From assembly GCA_031398695.1 (NCBI GenBank), contig JANNNU010000108.1, positions 1 through 19,199 on the forward strand: 19,199 nucleotides of DNA, given 5' to 3'. Below the pieces are notes generated by a model, which did not search any database, was not told where the DNA came from, and was given only the letters and a program-made list of their open reading frames with translations. A program made the translations under genes and the position numbers. The DNA is from JAIYDJ01 sp031398695. Its GTDB lineage: Bacteria > Pseudomonadota > Alphaproteobacteria > Rhodobacterales > Rhodobacteraceae. The stretch's first letter is position 1. Each line of letters begins with the position of its first letter. Of this stretch, positions 1 to 7,505 are shown one piece after another.

Positions 1-338
1 AGACTGGCGAAGGCACGGCCAAGCTGATCTCGGACTTTCTGAAAGAGGCTTACAACGCCACATTCCTGTCCAAGATTGCGGCGTTGCTGGCTTATACCTC
101 GTTGAAACGGCTGCAAAAACGCATCGATCCGCGGCGGATCAACGGCGGGGTTTTCCTCGGGCTGAACGGAACGGTCGTCAAATCGCACGGATCGGCCGAT
201 GCCACCGGCGTTTCGGCGGCCATCAAGTTGGCGTTCCAGCTGGCCCAATCGGGATTTCAGGAACGGCTTGCGGCGCGGGTTGCGTCGGCCGGGCACGCGG
301 GGCAGGATGCCGCCACCGAAGGGGTGGGAACCGAATGA
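1..338 (+). CDS. plsX: Phosphate acyltransferase PlsX, C-terminal part (5' end outside window)
   Basis: PlsX makes acyl-phosphate from acyl-ACP, the first acyl donor for phosphatidic acid synthesis; it is a peripheral membrane enzyme. The open frame runs in from the window edge (first full codon at 3) and gives 111 residues ending at TGA 336-338. Family-typical C-terminal features are visible: TGEGTAKL at the start, a helix rich in Ala/Leu, then NGGVFLGLNGTVVKSHGSAD, which matches the conserved PlsX C-terminal signature containing the KSHG motif. The last 25 residues are a loosely conserved tail. The stop overlaps the fabH start (ATGA at 335-338), so the two are translationally coupled, as expected for the widespread plsX-fabH pair. 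Only about the last third of the protein is present, so integrity of the rest cannot be judged. Confidence 0.95.
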   Translation, partial: TGEGTAKLISDFLKEAYNATFLSKIAALLAYTSLKRLQKRIDPRRINGGVFLGLNGTVVKSHGSADATGVSAAIKLAFQLAQSGFQERLAARVASAGHAGQDAATEGVGTE

Positions 339-1306
339 CGATACGCGCCGTGGTCAAGGGCGTCGGGCACTATCTGCCCGACCGCGTGGTGGCCAATGCC
401 GAGTTGGAAACGCTGGTCGACACCTCGGACGAATGGATCAGATCCCGCTCGGGGATCGAGCGGCGCCACTTCGCCGCCGAGGGCCAGATGACGTCGGATC
501 TTGCGACCCGCGCCGGTCTCGCCGCATTGGCCGCTGCCGGGATGGTGGCGGACGATCTCGATGCGATCATCCTGGCCACCTCGACCGCGGATTTCACCTT
601 TCCGGCCTGTGCCACGATCGTTCAGGCCAATCTCGGGATGACGCGAGGCTTTGCGTTCGATGTGCAGGCGGTCTGCGCCGGATTTGTCTTTGCTCTGGCC
701 AATGCGAACGCCCTGATCCTGTCGGGGCAGGCGAAACGGGTCATGGTGATCGGGGCCGAGACGTTCAGCCGGCTGATGGACTGGACCGACCGCACAACCT
801 GCGTGCTGTTCGGCGACGGCGCGGGCGCACTGGTGCTCGAGGCGGTCGAAAGCACGGGCGCACCGACCGATCGCGGCATCCTTTCGACCGATCTGCACAG
901 CGACGGGCGGTTCCGCGGCTTGCTTTACGTGGACGGCGGCACCTCGACCGGGACGACCGGTCATCTGCGCATGCAGGGAAAGGAAGTCTTTCGGCATGCC
1001 ATTGAAAAGCTGGCCGAAACCGCTCACACCGCGCTGGACCGTGCCGGATTGGTGGGCGAAGACGTGGCCTGGATCGTGCCCCATCAGGCCAACATCCGGA
1101 TCATCGAAGGTACCGCCAAGCGCATGCAGCTGGGAATGGACCGCGTCGTGGTCACCGTGCAGGACCACGGCAACACGTCTGCCGCGTCGATTCCGCTGGC
1201 GTTGTCGGTCGGCGTCGCGCGTGGGCAGATCAAGTCCGGTGACCTTCTGGTAACCGAGGCGATCGGCGGCGGGCTCGCCTGGGGATCGGTGGTTCTTCGC
1301 TGGTAA
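335..1306 (+). CDS. fabH: 3-oxoacyl-[ACP] synthase III (FabH)
   Basis: FabH condenses acetyl-CoA with malonyl-ACP to begin type II fatty-acid synthesis in the cytoplasm. The product is 323 residues, the usual length. The Cys-His-Asn triad is intact: C114 in AVCAGF, H250 in VPHQANIRI and N280 in DHGNTSAASIPLAL. The glycine-rich GDGAGALVL segment (about 160-168) and the C-terminal GGGLAWGSVVLRW are also typical. The ATG at 335 overlaps the plsX stop by 4 bp, which fixes the start and suggests translational coupling. Downstream, 87 bp separate it from ihfA. The order plsX-fabH-ihfA is common in alphaproteobacteria and supports a housekeeping role. Nothing unusual is seen. Confidence 0.97.
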   Translation: MTIRAVVKGVGHYLPDRVVANAELETLVDTSDEWIRSRSGIERRHFAAEGQMTSDLATRAGLAALAAAGMVADDLDAIILATSTADFTFPACATIVQANLGMTRGFAFDVQAVCAGFVFALANANALILSGQAKRVMVIGAETFSRLMDWTDRTTCVLFGDGAGALVLEAVESTGAPTDRGILSTDLHSDGRFRGLLYVDGGTSTGTTGHLRMQGKEVFRHAIEKLAETAHTALDRAGLVGEDVAWIVPHQANIRIIEGTAKRMQLGMDRVVVTVQDHGNTSAASIPLALSVGVARGQIKSGDLLVTEAIGGGLAWGSVVLRW

Positions 1307-1342
1307 GGCGGCTTGCGAAGAAGTCGCTCCAAGCCCCTGATA

Positions 1343-1371
1343 TTGACTCGTTTATTCATCCCGCGCATGCT
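1343..1371 (+). promoter_or_regulatory. Possible sigma-70 promoter of ihfA
   Basis: TTGACT at 1343-1348 is followed, after 17 bp, by CATGCT at 1366-1371. The -35 box is good and the -10 box is weak. It lies in the fabH-ihfA gap, 22 bp before the chosen ihfA start, and would let ihfA be transcribed apart from plsX-fabH. This is pattern matching only. Confidence 0.3.
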
Positions 1372-1393
1372 GCGACAAAACCGGGGGATGAAG

Positions 1394-1696
1394 ATGAGTG
1401 AAAAGACGCTGACCCGCATGGATCTGTCCGAGGCGGTCTTTCGCGAAGTGGGCCTGTCGCGCAACGAATCGGCGCAGCTGGTCGAATCGGTATTGCAGCA
1501 TCTGTCGGATGCGCTGGCCAGCGGCGAAACCGTAAAGATCTCGTCGTTCGGCACCTTTTCGGTGCGCGCGAAATCGGCGCGCATCGGGCGCAATCCGAAA
1601 ACTGGCGACGAGGTTCCGATCAGCCCGCGCCGCGTCCTGACCTTTCGCCCGTCGCACCTGATGAAGGATCGCGTCGCCGTGGGCAAAAAGCACTAG
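1394..1696 (+). CDS. ihfA: Integration host factor subunit alpha
   Basis: IHF-alpha pairs with IHF-beta to bind and sharply bend DNA at specific sites, acting in recombination, replication and transcription. The product is 100 residues, the family length. It shows the HU/IHF fold: an N-terminal helical dimerisation part (LTRMDLSEAVFREVGLSR, then ESAQLVESVLQHLSDAL), the core ISSFGTFSVR at about 49-58, and the beta-arm GRNPKTG with the DNA-intercalating proline at P68. ATG 1394 is preferred over the in-frame ATG at 1388 because GGGG at 1383-1387 is then about 6 bases upstream; the 1388 ATG has no spacer. The frame is open further upstream, but those residues do not resemble IHF. The next gene starts 12 bp downstream. 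Confidence 0.95.
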   Translation: MSEKTLTRMDLSEAVFREVGLSRNESAQLVESVLQHLSDALASGETVKISSFGTFSVRAKSARIGRNPKTGDEVPISPRRVLTFRPSHLMKDRVAVGKKH

Positions 1697-1708
1697 GGCC
1701 AGGGTATA

Positions 1709-2506
1709 GTGGACAAGTCCCCCGAAGCTTTCCGCACGATCAGCGAAGTCGCGGAGACGCTTGAAACACCTGCGCATGTGCTGCGGTTCTGGGAAAGCCG
1801 ATTTCCGCAGATCCGGCCCGTGAAGCGCGCCGGGGGGCGGCGCTATTACCGCCCTGCGGATGTGGCGCTGCTGACCGGCATCAAGCGGCTGTTGCACGAG
1901 GAAGGTCTGACGATCCGCGGCGTGCAGAAAATCTTGCGCGAACAAGGTGTTCGACATGTGGCACGCCTGGCTGGCGCGCCCGAGGCCGATCTGGCCCCCT
2001 TCGATCCCGAAGTGGCGCTGGAAGAGGCGATGGCGGAACGGTTCGCGTCCGACCGCACGAGCGCCGATCCGGTTGACGACCCTGCCCCGGTGGCCGAGGT
2101 GGAAACCGCCCAGATCTTTGCCTTGGAAACGGCGCTGCGCCGCCCCGTGGCAGAGGATTCGCCCGCGACGCCCGATCTGTTCGATCTGCTTGCCGATGAG
2201 GGCGGCACGGAAGATGCCGCTTCGATCTTTGCCGACGACGCCGCGCCGTCTGCCGAACCCACACCGGCCCCGCCGAATACCATGCCCGCAGCGCAACCCG
2301 AAGACGTATCCGCAGAGCTCGACCCGCCTGGCCCGTTACAGGGGGATGCAGAGGAGCCTTTGCTGGCGCGTTCGGCGCTGCTGCGCGCCCTGCCCCGGCC
2401 GCTGCCCGATGATCTGCGCGCCATGCTGCTGCAGTTGCACCAGCGCATCGCCGCGCACCGCGACCGGCTTGTCGAGGCGGCCCGATCAACCGGGCACAGG
2501 GGCTGA
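1709..2506 (+). CDS. MerR-family transcriptional regulator
   Basis: A DNA-binding regulator of 265 residues. The N-terminal 75 residues form the MerR winged helix-turn-helix: TISEVAETLETPAHVLRFWE, then RFPQIRPVKRAGGRRYYRPADV and a second helix pair around LLTGIKRLLHEEGLTIRGVQKIL. Residues about 95-220 are acidic and rich in Ala/Pro/Asp, probably an unstructured linker. A short helical C-terminal part follows (about 222-260). No cysteine-based metal site or obvious effector-binding domain is visible. The GTG start at 1709 is preceded by AGGG at 1701-1704, and the gene begins 12 bp after ihfA, so the two are probably co-transcribed. A MerR-like gene between ihfA and tRNA-Pro is a recurrent arrangement in Rhodobacterales; its target is unknown to me. 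Confidence 0.9.
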   Translation: MDKSPEAFRTISEVAETLETPAHVLRFWESRFPQIRPVKRAGGRRYYRPADVALLTGIKRLLHEEGLTIRGVQKILREQGVRHVARLAGAPEADLAPFDPEVALEEAMAERFASDRTSADPVDDPAPVAEVETAQIFALETALRRPVAEDSPATPDLFDLLADEGGTEDAASIFADDAAPSAEPTPAPPNTMPAAQPEDVSAELDPPGPLQGDAEEPLLARSALLRALPRPLPDDLRAMLLQLHQRIAAHRDRLVEAARSTGHRG

Positions 2507-2524
2507 GCCGATGTGCTTTCGTGC

Positions 2525-2552
2525 TTGCTCCTGCCCCGATATTCGCTATGTA
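2525..2552 (+). promoter_or_regulatory. Probable promoter of tRNA-Pro
   Basis: TTGCTC (2525-2530) and TATGTA (2547-2552) are 16 bp apart. The -10 box ends 10 bp before the mature 5' end of the tRNA at 2563, leaving room for a short 5' leader. Position and boxes fit a sigma-70 promoter, but it has not been tested. Confidence 0.45.
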
Positions 2553-2562
2553 TCGCCTCGTT

Positions 2563-2640
2563 CGGGCCGTAGCGCAGCCTGGTTAGCGCGTCCGTCTGGG
2601 GGGCGGAAGGTCGAGAGTTCGAATCTCTCCGGCCCGACCA
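2563..2640 (+). tRNA. tRNA-Pro (anticodon GGG)
   Basis: A complete cloverleaf of 78 nt including an encoded CCA. The acceptor arms CGGGCCG (2563-2569) and CGGCCCG (2630-2636) pair over 7 bp, followed by A73 and CCA at 2638-2640. The D-stem is GCGC/GCGC with a GG-containing loop. The anticodon stem TCCGT/GCGGA encloses loop CTGGGGG, giving anticodon GGG, which reads the proline codon CCC. The T-stem is GAGAG/CTCTC around TTCGAAT. It has its own likely promoter and a terminator 11 bp after the CCA end, so it is a single-gene transcription unit. Confidence 0.98.
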
Positions 2641-2650
2641 ATATAGAAAC

Positions 2651-2683
2651 CGTCCGCCAGCCGAAGGGCTGTGCGGACGTTTT
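2651..2683 (+). terminator. Rho-independent terminator after tRNA-Pro
   Basis: CGTCCGC (2651-2657) pairs with GCGGACG (2673-2679), and CAGCC (2658-2662) with GGCTG (2667-2671). The loop is GAAG and T2672 is a single bulge. TTTT follows at 2680-2683. The 12-bp GC-rich stem and short T-run fit an intrinsic terminator. It ends only 18 bp before the dcd start codon. Confidence 0.85.
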
Positions 2684-2701
2684 CATTTCTGGATCAATGC
2701 G

Positions 2702-3772
2702 TTGACCGGGCTGCTGTCGGACCGGGCCTTGCGGCGGTTGATCGGTTCGGGCGTGATAGCAGCGGATCTGCCGATCAGCGCCGGTCAAGTGCAGCCGGCA
2801 AGTCTGGATCTGCGTTTGGGACCAATCGCCTATCGGGTCAGGGCCTCGTTTCTGACCGGTGCGGGGCGCACCGTGGCGGATCGCCTGACGGAATTCGAGA
2901 TGCACCGCGTCGATCTGACGAACGGTGCGGTCCTTGAAAAAGGATGCCTGTATGTGATCCCGCTGATGGAGCGTCTGGCGCTGCCGGCCGGTCTGACGGC
3001 GGTGGCCAATGCCAAATCATCGACCGGCCGCCTTGATCTGCTGACCCGGACGATCTGTGACGGAGGCATTGAATTCGACCGGATTCCAGGCGGTTACACC
3101 GGGCCCCTGTATGCCGAGGTTTGCCCCCGCAGCTTTTCCGTTCTGGTCCGGGCGGGCCAGCGACTGAACCAGATCCGGTTTCGCGACGGTCAAGCGGTGC
3201 TTTCGGATGTTGCGCTGGCCACCCTGCATGCCACCGACCCCTTGGTGAACGGTGATCCGGTGATTTCGGAAGGGTTGGGGTTTTCTGTCGATCTGCGGCC
3301 CACTCAGGGGGATCTGCTGGGGTATAGAGCCAAGCCTCATACCGGGGTGATCGATCTGGAGCGGATCGGCCACTATCCGGCACGCGATTTCTGGGAAGAG
3401 ATCCGCTCGACCGACCCCCGGATCATTCTGGACCCCGGGGCATTCTACATTCTGGTCAGCCGAGAGGCGGTGACGATACCGCCCGACTATGCCGCCGAAA
3501 TGGCCCCCTATCTGGCGATGGTGGGCGAGTTCCGGGTGCATTACGCAGGCTTTTTCGACCCTGGTTTCGGGCATTCGGCAGCGGGGGGTGCCGGATCGCG
3601 CGGGGTGCTGGAAGTGCGCTGTCACGAGGCCCCTTTCGTTTTGGAACACGGGCAGATCGTGGGGCGTCTGGTCTACGAACGCATGTCAGAACGGCCGGAA
3701 ACCCTGTACGGCGCGGGAATCGCGTCGAATTATCAGGGTCAGGGACTGAAACTGGCCAAACAGTTCCGCTGA
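2702..3772 (+). CDS. dcd: dCTP deaminase, double-length form
   Basis: Converts dCTP to dUTP (plus ammonia), feeding dTMP synthesis. The product is 356 residues, nearly twice the roughly 190 of E. coli Dcd, and carries two dUTPase-fold halves. First half: the substrate-entry motif QPASLDLRLG (about 31-40), KSSTGR (105-110) and PGGYTGPLYAEV (129-140), with E139 as the probable catalytic glutamate. Second half: VGEFRVHYAGFFDPGFG (about 274-290), LEVR (303-306) and the C-terminal closing segment SNYQGQGLK (342-350). The start is TTG 2702: there is no usable ATG, and about 30 residues are expected before QPASLDLRLG. Only a weak CTGGA precedes it. The gene stands alone between a terminator and a hairpin. 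Double-length dCTP deaminases are known in alphaproteobacteria. Confidence 0.9.
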   Translation: MTGLLSDRALRRLIGSGVIAADLPISAGQVQPASLDLRLGPIAYRVRASFLTGAGRTVADRLTEFEMHRVDLTNGAVLEKGCLYVIPLMERLALPAGLTAVANAKSSTGRLDLLTRTICDGGIEFDRIPGGYTGPLYAEVCPRSFSVLVRAGQRLNQIRFRDGQAVLSDVALATLHATDPLVNGDPVISEGLGFSVDLRPTQGDLLGYRAKPHTGVIDLERIGHYPARDFWEEIRSTDPRIILDPGAFYILVSREAVTIPPDYAAEMAPYLAMVGEFRVHYAGFFDPGFGHSAAGGAGSRGVLEVRCHEAPFVLEHGQIVGRLVYERMSERPETLYGAGIASNYQGQGLKLAKQFR

Positions 3773-3773
3773 T

Positions 3774-3813
3774 TGTGAACTGTCATTCGTTTATTGGTGA
3801 ATGACAGTTCACA
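3774..3813. terminator. Perfect 15-bp hairpin between convergent genes (bidirectional terminator-like)
   Basis: TGTGAACTGTCATTC (3774-3788) is perfectly complementary to GAATGACAGTTCACA (3799-3813) with a 10-nt loop. It begins one base after the dcd stop and ends directly against the stop of the opposing 65-residue gene (3814). There is no T-run on either side, so it is not a textbook intrinsic terminator. Its symmetry and placement suggest blocking of convergent transcription or protection of both 3' ends. Confidence 0.6.
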
Positions 3814-4011
3814 TCACAGTTTGCGTGTCAGCTTGGCCGCCTGTCGCGCACGCTTGCTGGCAAGGGCAGCCGCGCGAGCCTGTTCGTCGTCCTGTGCCGA
3901 TGTGGTGCTGGTGCGGCGCGACACCTGCTTGATCGCGGCATCCACACCGCCATTCACGGCGCGGCGTAACACCTGATTGATGACCATCTGGATGATCCGG
4001 TTGAGGTCCAT
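3814..4011 (-). CDS. Small hypothetical protein downstream of scpB
   Basis: A 65-residue protein I cannot assign to a function. The N-terminal half (MDLNRIIQMVINQVLRRAVN) looks like an amphipathic helix. The C-terminal half is rich in Ala, Arg and Lys (ASKRARQAAKLTRKL) and strongly basic, so membrane-surface or nucleic-acid contact is possible but unproven. Support for a real gene: a strong AGGAG Shine-Dalgarno 6 bases before the ATG, overlapping the scpB stop; a 9-bp gap to scpB; and a stop abutting a hairpin. In rhodobacterial genomes a similar small gene is, from memory, found between scpB and tatA. Here the Tat genes do not follow. Confidence 0.75.
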   Translation of the reverse strand: MDLNRIIQMVINQVLRRAVNGGVDAAIKQVSRRTSTTSAQDDEQARAAALASKRARQAAKLTRKL

Positions 4012-4020
4012 GAAAGGCTC

Positions 4021-4656
4021 CTAATCCTCGAAAAGTTCGCTTTGTCCGGTGGTTGCTTCGTCTTCGTCGTCGGTCATGGCGCCGGGAAGCGGTCGATTGT
4101 CCAGCAATCCCGCCGCCCGCAGTTCCTTGAGCCCCGGCAGATCGCGGGCGGATTCAAGGCTGAAGTGGTCCAGAAATCCATCCGTCACCACAAAGGTCAC
4201 GGGACGGCCGGGCGTCATGCGCCGGCGCCCAAGACGAATCCAGCCCAACTCCATCAGTTGATCCACGGTGCCGCGGCTGACTGCCACACCGCGGATTTCC
4301 TCGATCTCTGCGCGCGTCACGGGTTGATGATAGGCCACGATCGCCAAAGTCTCGATCGCGGCGCGCGACAGTTTTCGCGTTTCGTGCACTTCTTTGTGCA
4401 TCAGATGACCAAGATCTGCGGCCGTGCGAAACGCATAGGCATCGCCGACCTTGACCAGATTGACGCCCCGACCCTCATAGCGTCGGCGCAGCGTGACCAG
4501 CGCCTCGGCGGGGTCGCAGCCTTGCGGCAGCCGGGACACGATTTCGGCCAGCGACACCGGATCGGCCGCCGCGAAAAGGATCGCCTCGACCATCCGCTCT
4601 TGCTCGGCCAGAGGCGGGGCTTCGAACAAGGATTTCTCGATCGGCTCCTGGGTCAT
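4021..4656 (-). CDS. scpB: Segregation and condensation protein B
   Basis: ScpB is the winged-helix (kite) subunit that joins ScpA and SMC to form bacterial condensin, which compacts and segregates the chromosome. The product is 211 residues, in the usual range. Two winged-helix units are recognisable: the first begins around QERMVEAILFAAADPVSLAEI (20-40), the second includes LSRAAIETLAIVAYHQPVTRAEIEEIRG (about 97-124), the most conserved ScpB segment, followed by SRGTVDQLMELGWI. The C-terminus is acidic and low-complexity (TDDEDEATTGQSELFED). Its ATG overlaps the scpA stop (ATGA at 4656-4653), so the partners are translationally coupled. Confidence 0.96.
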   Translation of the reverse strand: MTQEPIEKSLFEAPPLAEQERMVEAILFAAADPVSLAEIVSRLPQGCDPAEALVTLRRRYEGRGVNLVKVGDAYAFRTAADLGHLMHKEVHETRKLSRAAIETLAIVAYHQPVTRAEIEEIRGVAVSRGTVDQLMELGWIRLGRRRMTPGRPVTFVVTDGFLDHFSLESARDLPGLKELRAAGLLDNRPLPGAMTDDEDEATTGQSELFED

Positions 4657-5432
4657 GGCACGTCGCGCTTGCGCAACTGGAGCGCGGCGAAAGGATCGGA
4701 CTGGCGCAAGGTGATCTGCCCGGCCTTGACGAGCTCAAGCACGGCCGCGAAATGCGCCGCTGTCGCAGACCGGCGGCGCATCGGCGTTCTGTCCCACCCT
4801 TCGGGCAGAAATCCGGCCAGATCCGTCCACCCGGCCGACGTGCCGATCAGCGACCGCAACCGGTCCAGCGCCTGCTCCATTGTGAACACGTGGTCACGAT
4901 CAAAGGCATAGGGGCGAAATTCGTCGCGCGTGCGGATCCGCGCGTAGGCCCGCATCAGGTCGAGCAGCGTGACGTCATAACGGATGTCGCGGCTGCGCGT
5001 CATGTCTTCGGGCAGGCCGCGCGCAAAGATCTGGTGGCCCAGCCGATCGCGCGCCATCAACTGCGCCGCGGCATCGCGCATGGCCGACAGCCGCTCCAGC
5101 TGAAAGGCGAGATGGGCGGCCAGATCATCGGCGCTGGGGCCCGGCTCGCGCGGATCGGGCGGCAACAGAAGGCGGGATTTCAGGTAGGCCAGCCACGCTG
5201 CCATGACGAGGTAGTCTGCCGCAAGTTCGATGCGCAGCGTCCGCGCCTGTTCAACGAAACCCAGATATTGATCCGCCAGATCGCGCACGGAAATACGCCG
5301 AAGATCAACCTTCTGGCTGCGCGACAGGGCCAGCAGCAGGTCCAGCGGGCCTTCGAAGCCCGCGACATCGACATGCAGCACCTCGGCCGACATCCGTTCC
5401 GCACGCAGCCAGTCGTCAGTGGTGTCAGGCAT
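4653..5432 (-). CDS. scpA: Segregation and condensation protein A
   Basis: ScpA is the kleisin that bridges the SMC heads and binds ScpB. The product is 259 residues from ATG 5432. The N-terminal kleisin signature VAGFEGPLDLLLALSRSQKVDL lies at about 23-44, followed by ISVRDLADQYLGFVEQAR and the helix AADYLVMAAWLAYLKSRLLLP. The C-terminal winged helix ends with VLELVKAGQITLRQSDPFAALQLR. The frame stays open 38 codons upstream, but that stretch lies inside nagZ in another frame and does not resemble ScpA. The chosen ATG gives an 8-bp overlap with the nagZ end (5425-5432), consistent with the tight packing of this operon. An in-frame Met at residue 14 is an alternative start. Confidence 0.94.
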   Translation of the reverse strand: MPDTTDDWLRAERMSAEVLHVDVAGFEGPLDLLLALSRSQKVDLRRISVRDLADQYLGFVEQARTLRIELAADYLVMAAWLAYLKSRLLLPPDPREPGPSADDLAAHLAFQLERLSAMRDAAAQLMARDRLGHQIFARGLPEDMTRSRDIRYDVTLLDLMRAYARIRTRDEFRPYAFDRDHVFTMEQALDRLRSLIGTSAGWTDLAGFLPEGWDRTPMRRRSATAAHFAAVLELVKAGQITLRQSDPFAALQLRKRDVP

Positions 5433-6441
5433 GGGCCAATCCCGGCAACAAGGCCGCAAGCTGGTCCTGCCAGCCGGCGATGTCAAGATGCGGGTCAGGC
5501 ACGCGGCAGGCAAGGGCTGCGTGCGCGCGGTGTCGGGCCTCGCCATTCATGTCACCGGCAGCAGCTGCCACGGCCTGCATTTCCGCCATTTCGCCGTTGC
5601 AGTGTAGCACGATATCGCATCCCGCCGCCATCGAGCGTGCCGAGCGGTCGCCCAAGCTGCCGGTCAGCGCCTGCATGTTGAGATCGTCCGTCATCAGCAG
5701 GCCGGCAAACCCGATGTCCTGCCGGATCACCCGGATCATCTCTGCCGATTGGGTGGCCGGATGCAGCGGGTCATAGGCCGTGAAGACCAGATGCGCGGTC
5801 ATCGCCAGCGGCAGGTCAGCCAGCGCGCGGAACGGGGCAAAGTCGGTGGCCAACAGCGTGGCGCGGTCGGCGGTCACCCTTGGCAGGTCGTGGTGGGTAT
5901 CGACCGCCGATCGGCCATGGCCGGGCATGTGCTTGACCACCGGCAGCACACCTGCCGCGAGGTGGGCCTGCGCAACGGAGCGCGACAACTGCGCGACCAC
6001 CGCCGGGTCATCCCCGTAACAGCGATTGCGCAGAAAGGGGTGCGTGGCGGGCGTGATCACATCGACGCAGGGGGCGCAGTTGCCGTCGATGCCGACCGAG
6101 CGCAGTTCGGCGGCGATCAGGCGATAGCGCAGGGCCATCGCCGCATCGGCCTGTGGGCCAGCCGCGCGCACCAGATCCAGCGGGGGCAGCCATTCGCGCC
6201 AATGCGGGGCACGCAGGCGCTGCACGCGGCCACCTTCCTGATCGACAAACACCGGCGCATCGCGACCGACAGCCTCGCGCAGCGCTGCGGTCAACCGCCG
6301 CACCTGGTCGGGTGTCTCGATGTTGCGGGCGAACAAGATGAATCCGAACGGGTCGTAGTCGCGAAAGAACGCGGCCTCGTCGGGCAGCAGCGCGGGGCCG
6401 AGGCAGCCAAAGATCGCCGCCCCCCGCCCGGCTGGCGTCAT
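5425..6441 (-). CDS. nagZ: Beta-N-acetylhexosaminidase NagZ (GH3)
   Basis: NagZ removes GlcNAc from anhydromuropeptides in the cytoplasm during peptidoglycan recycling. The product is 338 residues from ATG 6441. GH3/NagZ motifs are intact: PFGFILFARNI (31-41), the substrate loop DQEGGRVQRL (67-76), KHMPGHG (170-176) containing the catalytic-loop histidine H175, and TDDLNMQAL (251-259) carrying the nucleophilic aspartate. ATG 6441 overlaps the SPOR gene stop by 4 bp (ATGA) and gives the usual NagZ beginning. An in-frame ATG seven codons upstream (6462) is possible but adds unconserved residues. Its coupling with a septal SPOR protein and ScpAB is typical of Rhodobacterales and links wall turnover to the cell cycle. 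Confidence 0.96.
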   Translation of the reverse strand: MTPAGRGAAIFGCLGPALLPDEAAFFRDYDPFGFILFARNIETPDQVRRLTAALREAVGRDAPVFVDQEGGRVQRLRAPHWREWLPPLDLVRAAGPQADAAMALRYRLIAAELRSVGIDGNCAPCVDVITPATHPFLRNRCYGDDPAVVAQLSRSVAQAHLAAGVLPVVKHMPGHGRSAVDTHHDLPRVTADRATLLATDFAPFRALADLPLAMTAHLVFTAYDPLHPATQSAEMIRVIRQDIGFAGLLMTDDLNMQALTGSLGDRSARSMAAGCDIVLHCNGEMAEMQAVAAAAGDMNGEARHRAHAALACRVPDPHLDIAGWQDQLAALLPGLAHA

Positions 6442-7427
6442 CTGTGCAGGGCCGGGATGCACGGCGTGTTTTCCGCGACCAGCGCCGCGCAGAACTGACG
6501 GGCGTCATCCTCGCCGGCAAAGCCGTGCGCGCGCAGGCGGTAGAACGTGCGCCCGCCGCTTTGCGCGGCTTGCACGACCATCGCCTTCTGCACCAGCAGA
6601 TCGACGAACCGCCCTTGCAGCCGCGTCCACTCGGCGCGCGCCTCGTCTTCGGTGTCGAAGGCACCCAACTGCACCAGCCGCGTCCCGACGTCGAGCGTGG
6701 CCGGGTCGATTTCCCCAACGGGGCCCGAGGCAGACGACAGGGTCGTCACCGACGTCGGCACGACGCTTGCGGTTTCGGGTGTCGCATCGGCTTCGGTCAC
6801 GACCGCCGCTGCTGGGCGCGGGCGGGGGCGGACGGCCGGCGCAGCAGCCAGATCGTTCGGCTCGGCGTCGGCTAGATCGGCAAAGGGTTCTGCGCCGACC
6901 GCCAGGGCGTCGGCCAAGGCGAGCGCCACGGCGGCATCGGTGTCGCTGGTCTGGACCGTGGCCGGAGCCGGATCGACAGAAGTCAACGCAACCGGCGTGA
7001 TCAAGGACGTGCCGACCTCGGCTTGCGGCAACGTTGCAGGGTCGGTCACCGGCAGGATGGCGGTTTGCTGCACGCCCAGGCCAGGCGCGTCTTCCGCAGT
7101 CAGGTCCACCGGCTTCGGCGCCAGCAGCAGCTGGTCCGGCAGCGCCGCAGCGATCCCGACGGCGGCTACTGCATTCACCGACAGACCCTGATGCGACGCC
7201 ACATCGCCGCCCGGCGCCTGCGCCATTTCCCGCATCGGGCCCGCCAGAGCCCGGATCACCGGCACGCCGTTCACATCGCGGACCGCCAGCTTGTAGCCCC
7301 AGATCCCCAGCCCGATCACCAGCGCGATCGAACTTGCGGCCCCCGCGAGATTTATCATCCGCGACAGCCGCGCCGAACGGCTGCCGGCTGCACCTGCGTC
7401 AAAGGAATCGAAATCGACTTCCGCCAT
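6438..7427 (-). CDS. SPOR-domain membrane protein
   Basis: A probable bitopic inner-membrane protein that binds denuded peptidoglycan at the division septum. It has 329 residues: a short cytoplasmic N-terminus, one transmembrane segment at about 26-48 (INLAGAASSIALVIGLGIWG core), a long Ala/Pro/Asp-rich and probably disordered periplasmic linker (about 90-245), and a C-terminal SPOR domain of about 80 residues starting at TRLVQLGAFDTEDEARAEW, with the typical pattern of small and aromatic residues through FYRLRAHGFAGEDDARQFC. ATG 7427 is chosen because GAGG lies about 8 bases upstream; an upstream in-frame start at 7463 has less support. It sits between argS and nagZ and overlaps nagZ. Confidence 0.88.
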   Translation of the reverse strand: MAEVDFDSFDAGAAGSRSARLSRMINLAGAASSIALVIGLGIWGYKLAVRDVNGVPVIRALAGPMREMAQAPGGDVASHQGLSVNAVAAVGIAAALPDQLLLAPKPVDLTAEDAPGLGVQQTAILPVTDPATLPQAEVGTSLITPVALTSVDPAPATVQTSDTDAAVALALADALAVGAEPFADLADAEPNDLAAAPAVRPRPRPAAAVVTEADATPETASVVPTSVTTLSSASGPVGEIDPATLDVGTRLVQLGAFDTEDEARAEWTRLQGRFVDLLVQKAMVVQAAQSGGRTFYRLRAHGFAGEDDARQFCAALVAENTPCIPALHR

Positions 7428-7505
7428 GTCTTTTGCCTCACTGCGCGGGGCGATACGTGCCACCCCGTGTCCATTGCCTGCTCGTGATCCGGCGGGGCGC
7501 GTTGG

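Noticed and set aside
199..1005. Long open frame (268 codons) overlapping plsX and fabH on the plus strand
   Set aside because: It lies inside fabH in another frame, is Arg/Gly/Asp-rich as expected from a shifted high-GC gene, and has no recognisable motif.
1352..2296. 314-codon open frame on the minus strand opposite ihfA and the MerR gene
   Set aside because: Antisense shadow of two well-supported genes; composition (His/Arg/Gln-rich) is typical of such frames.
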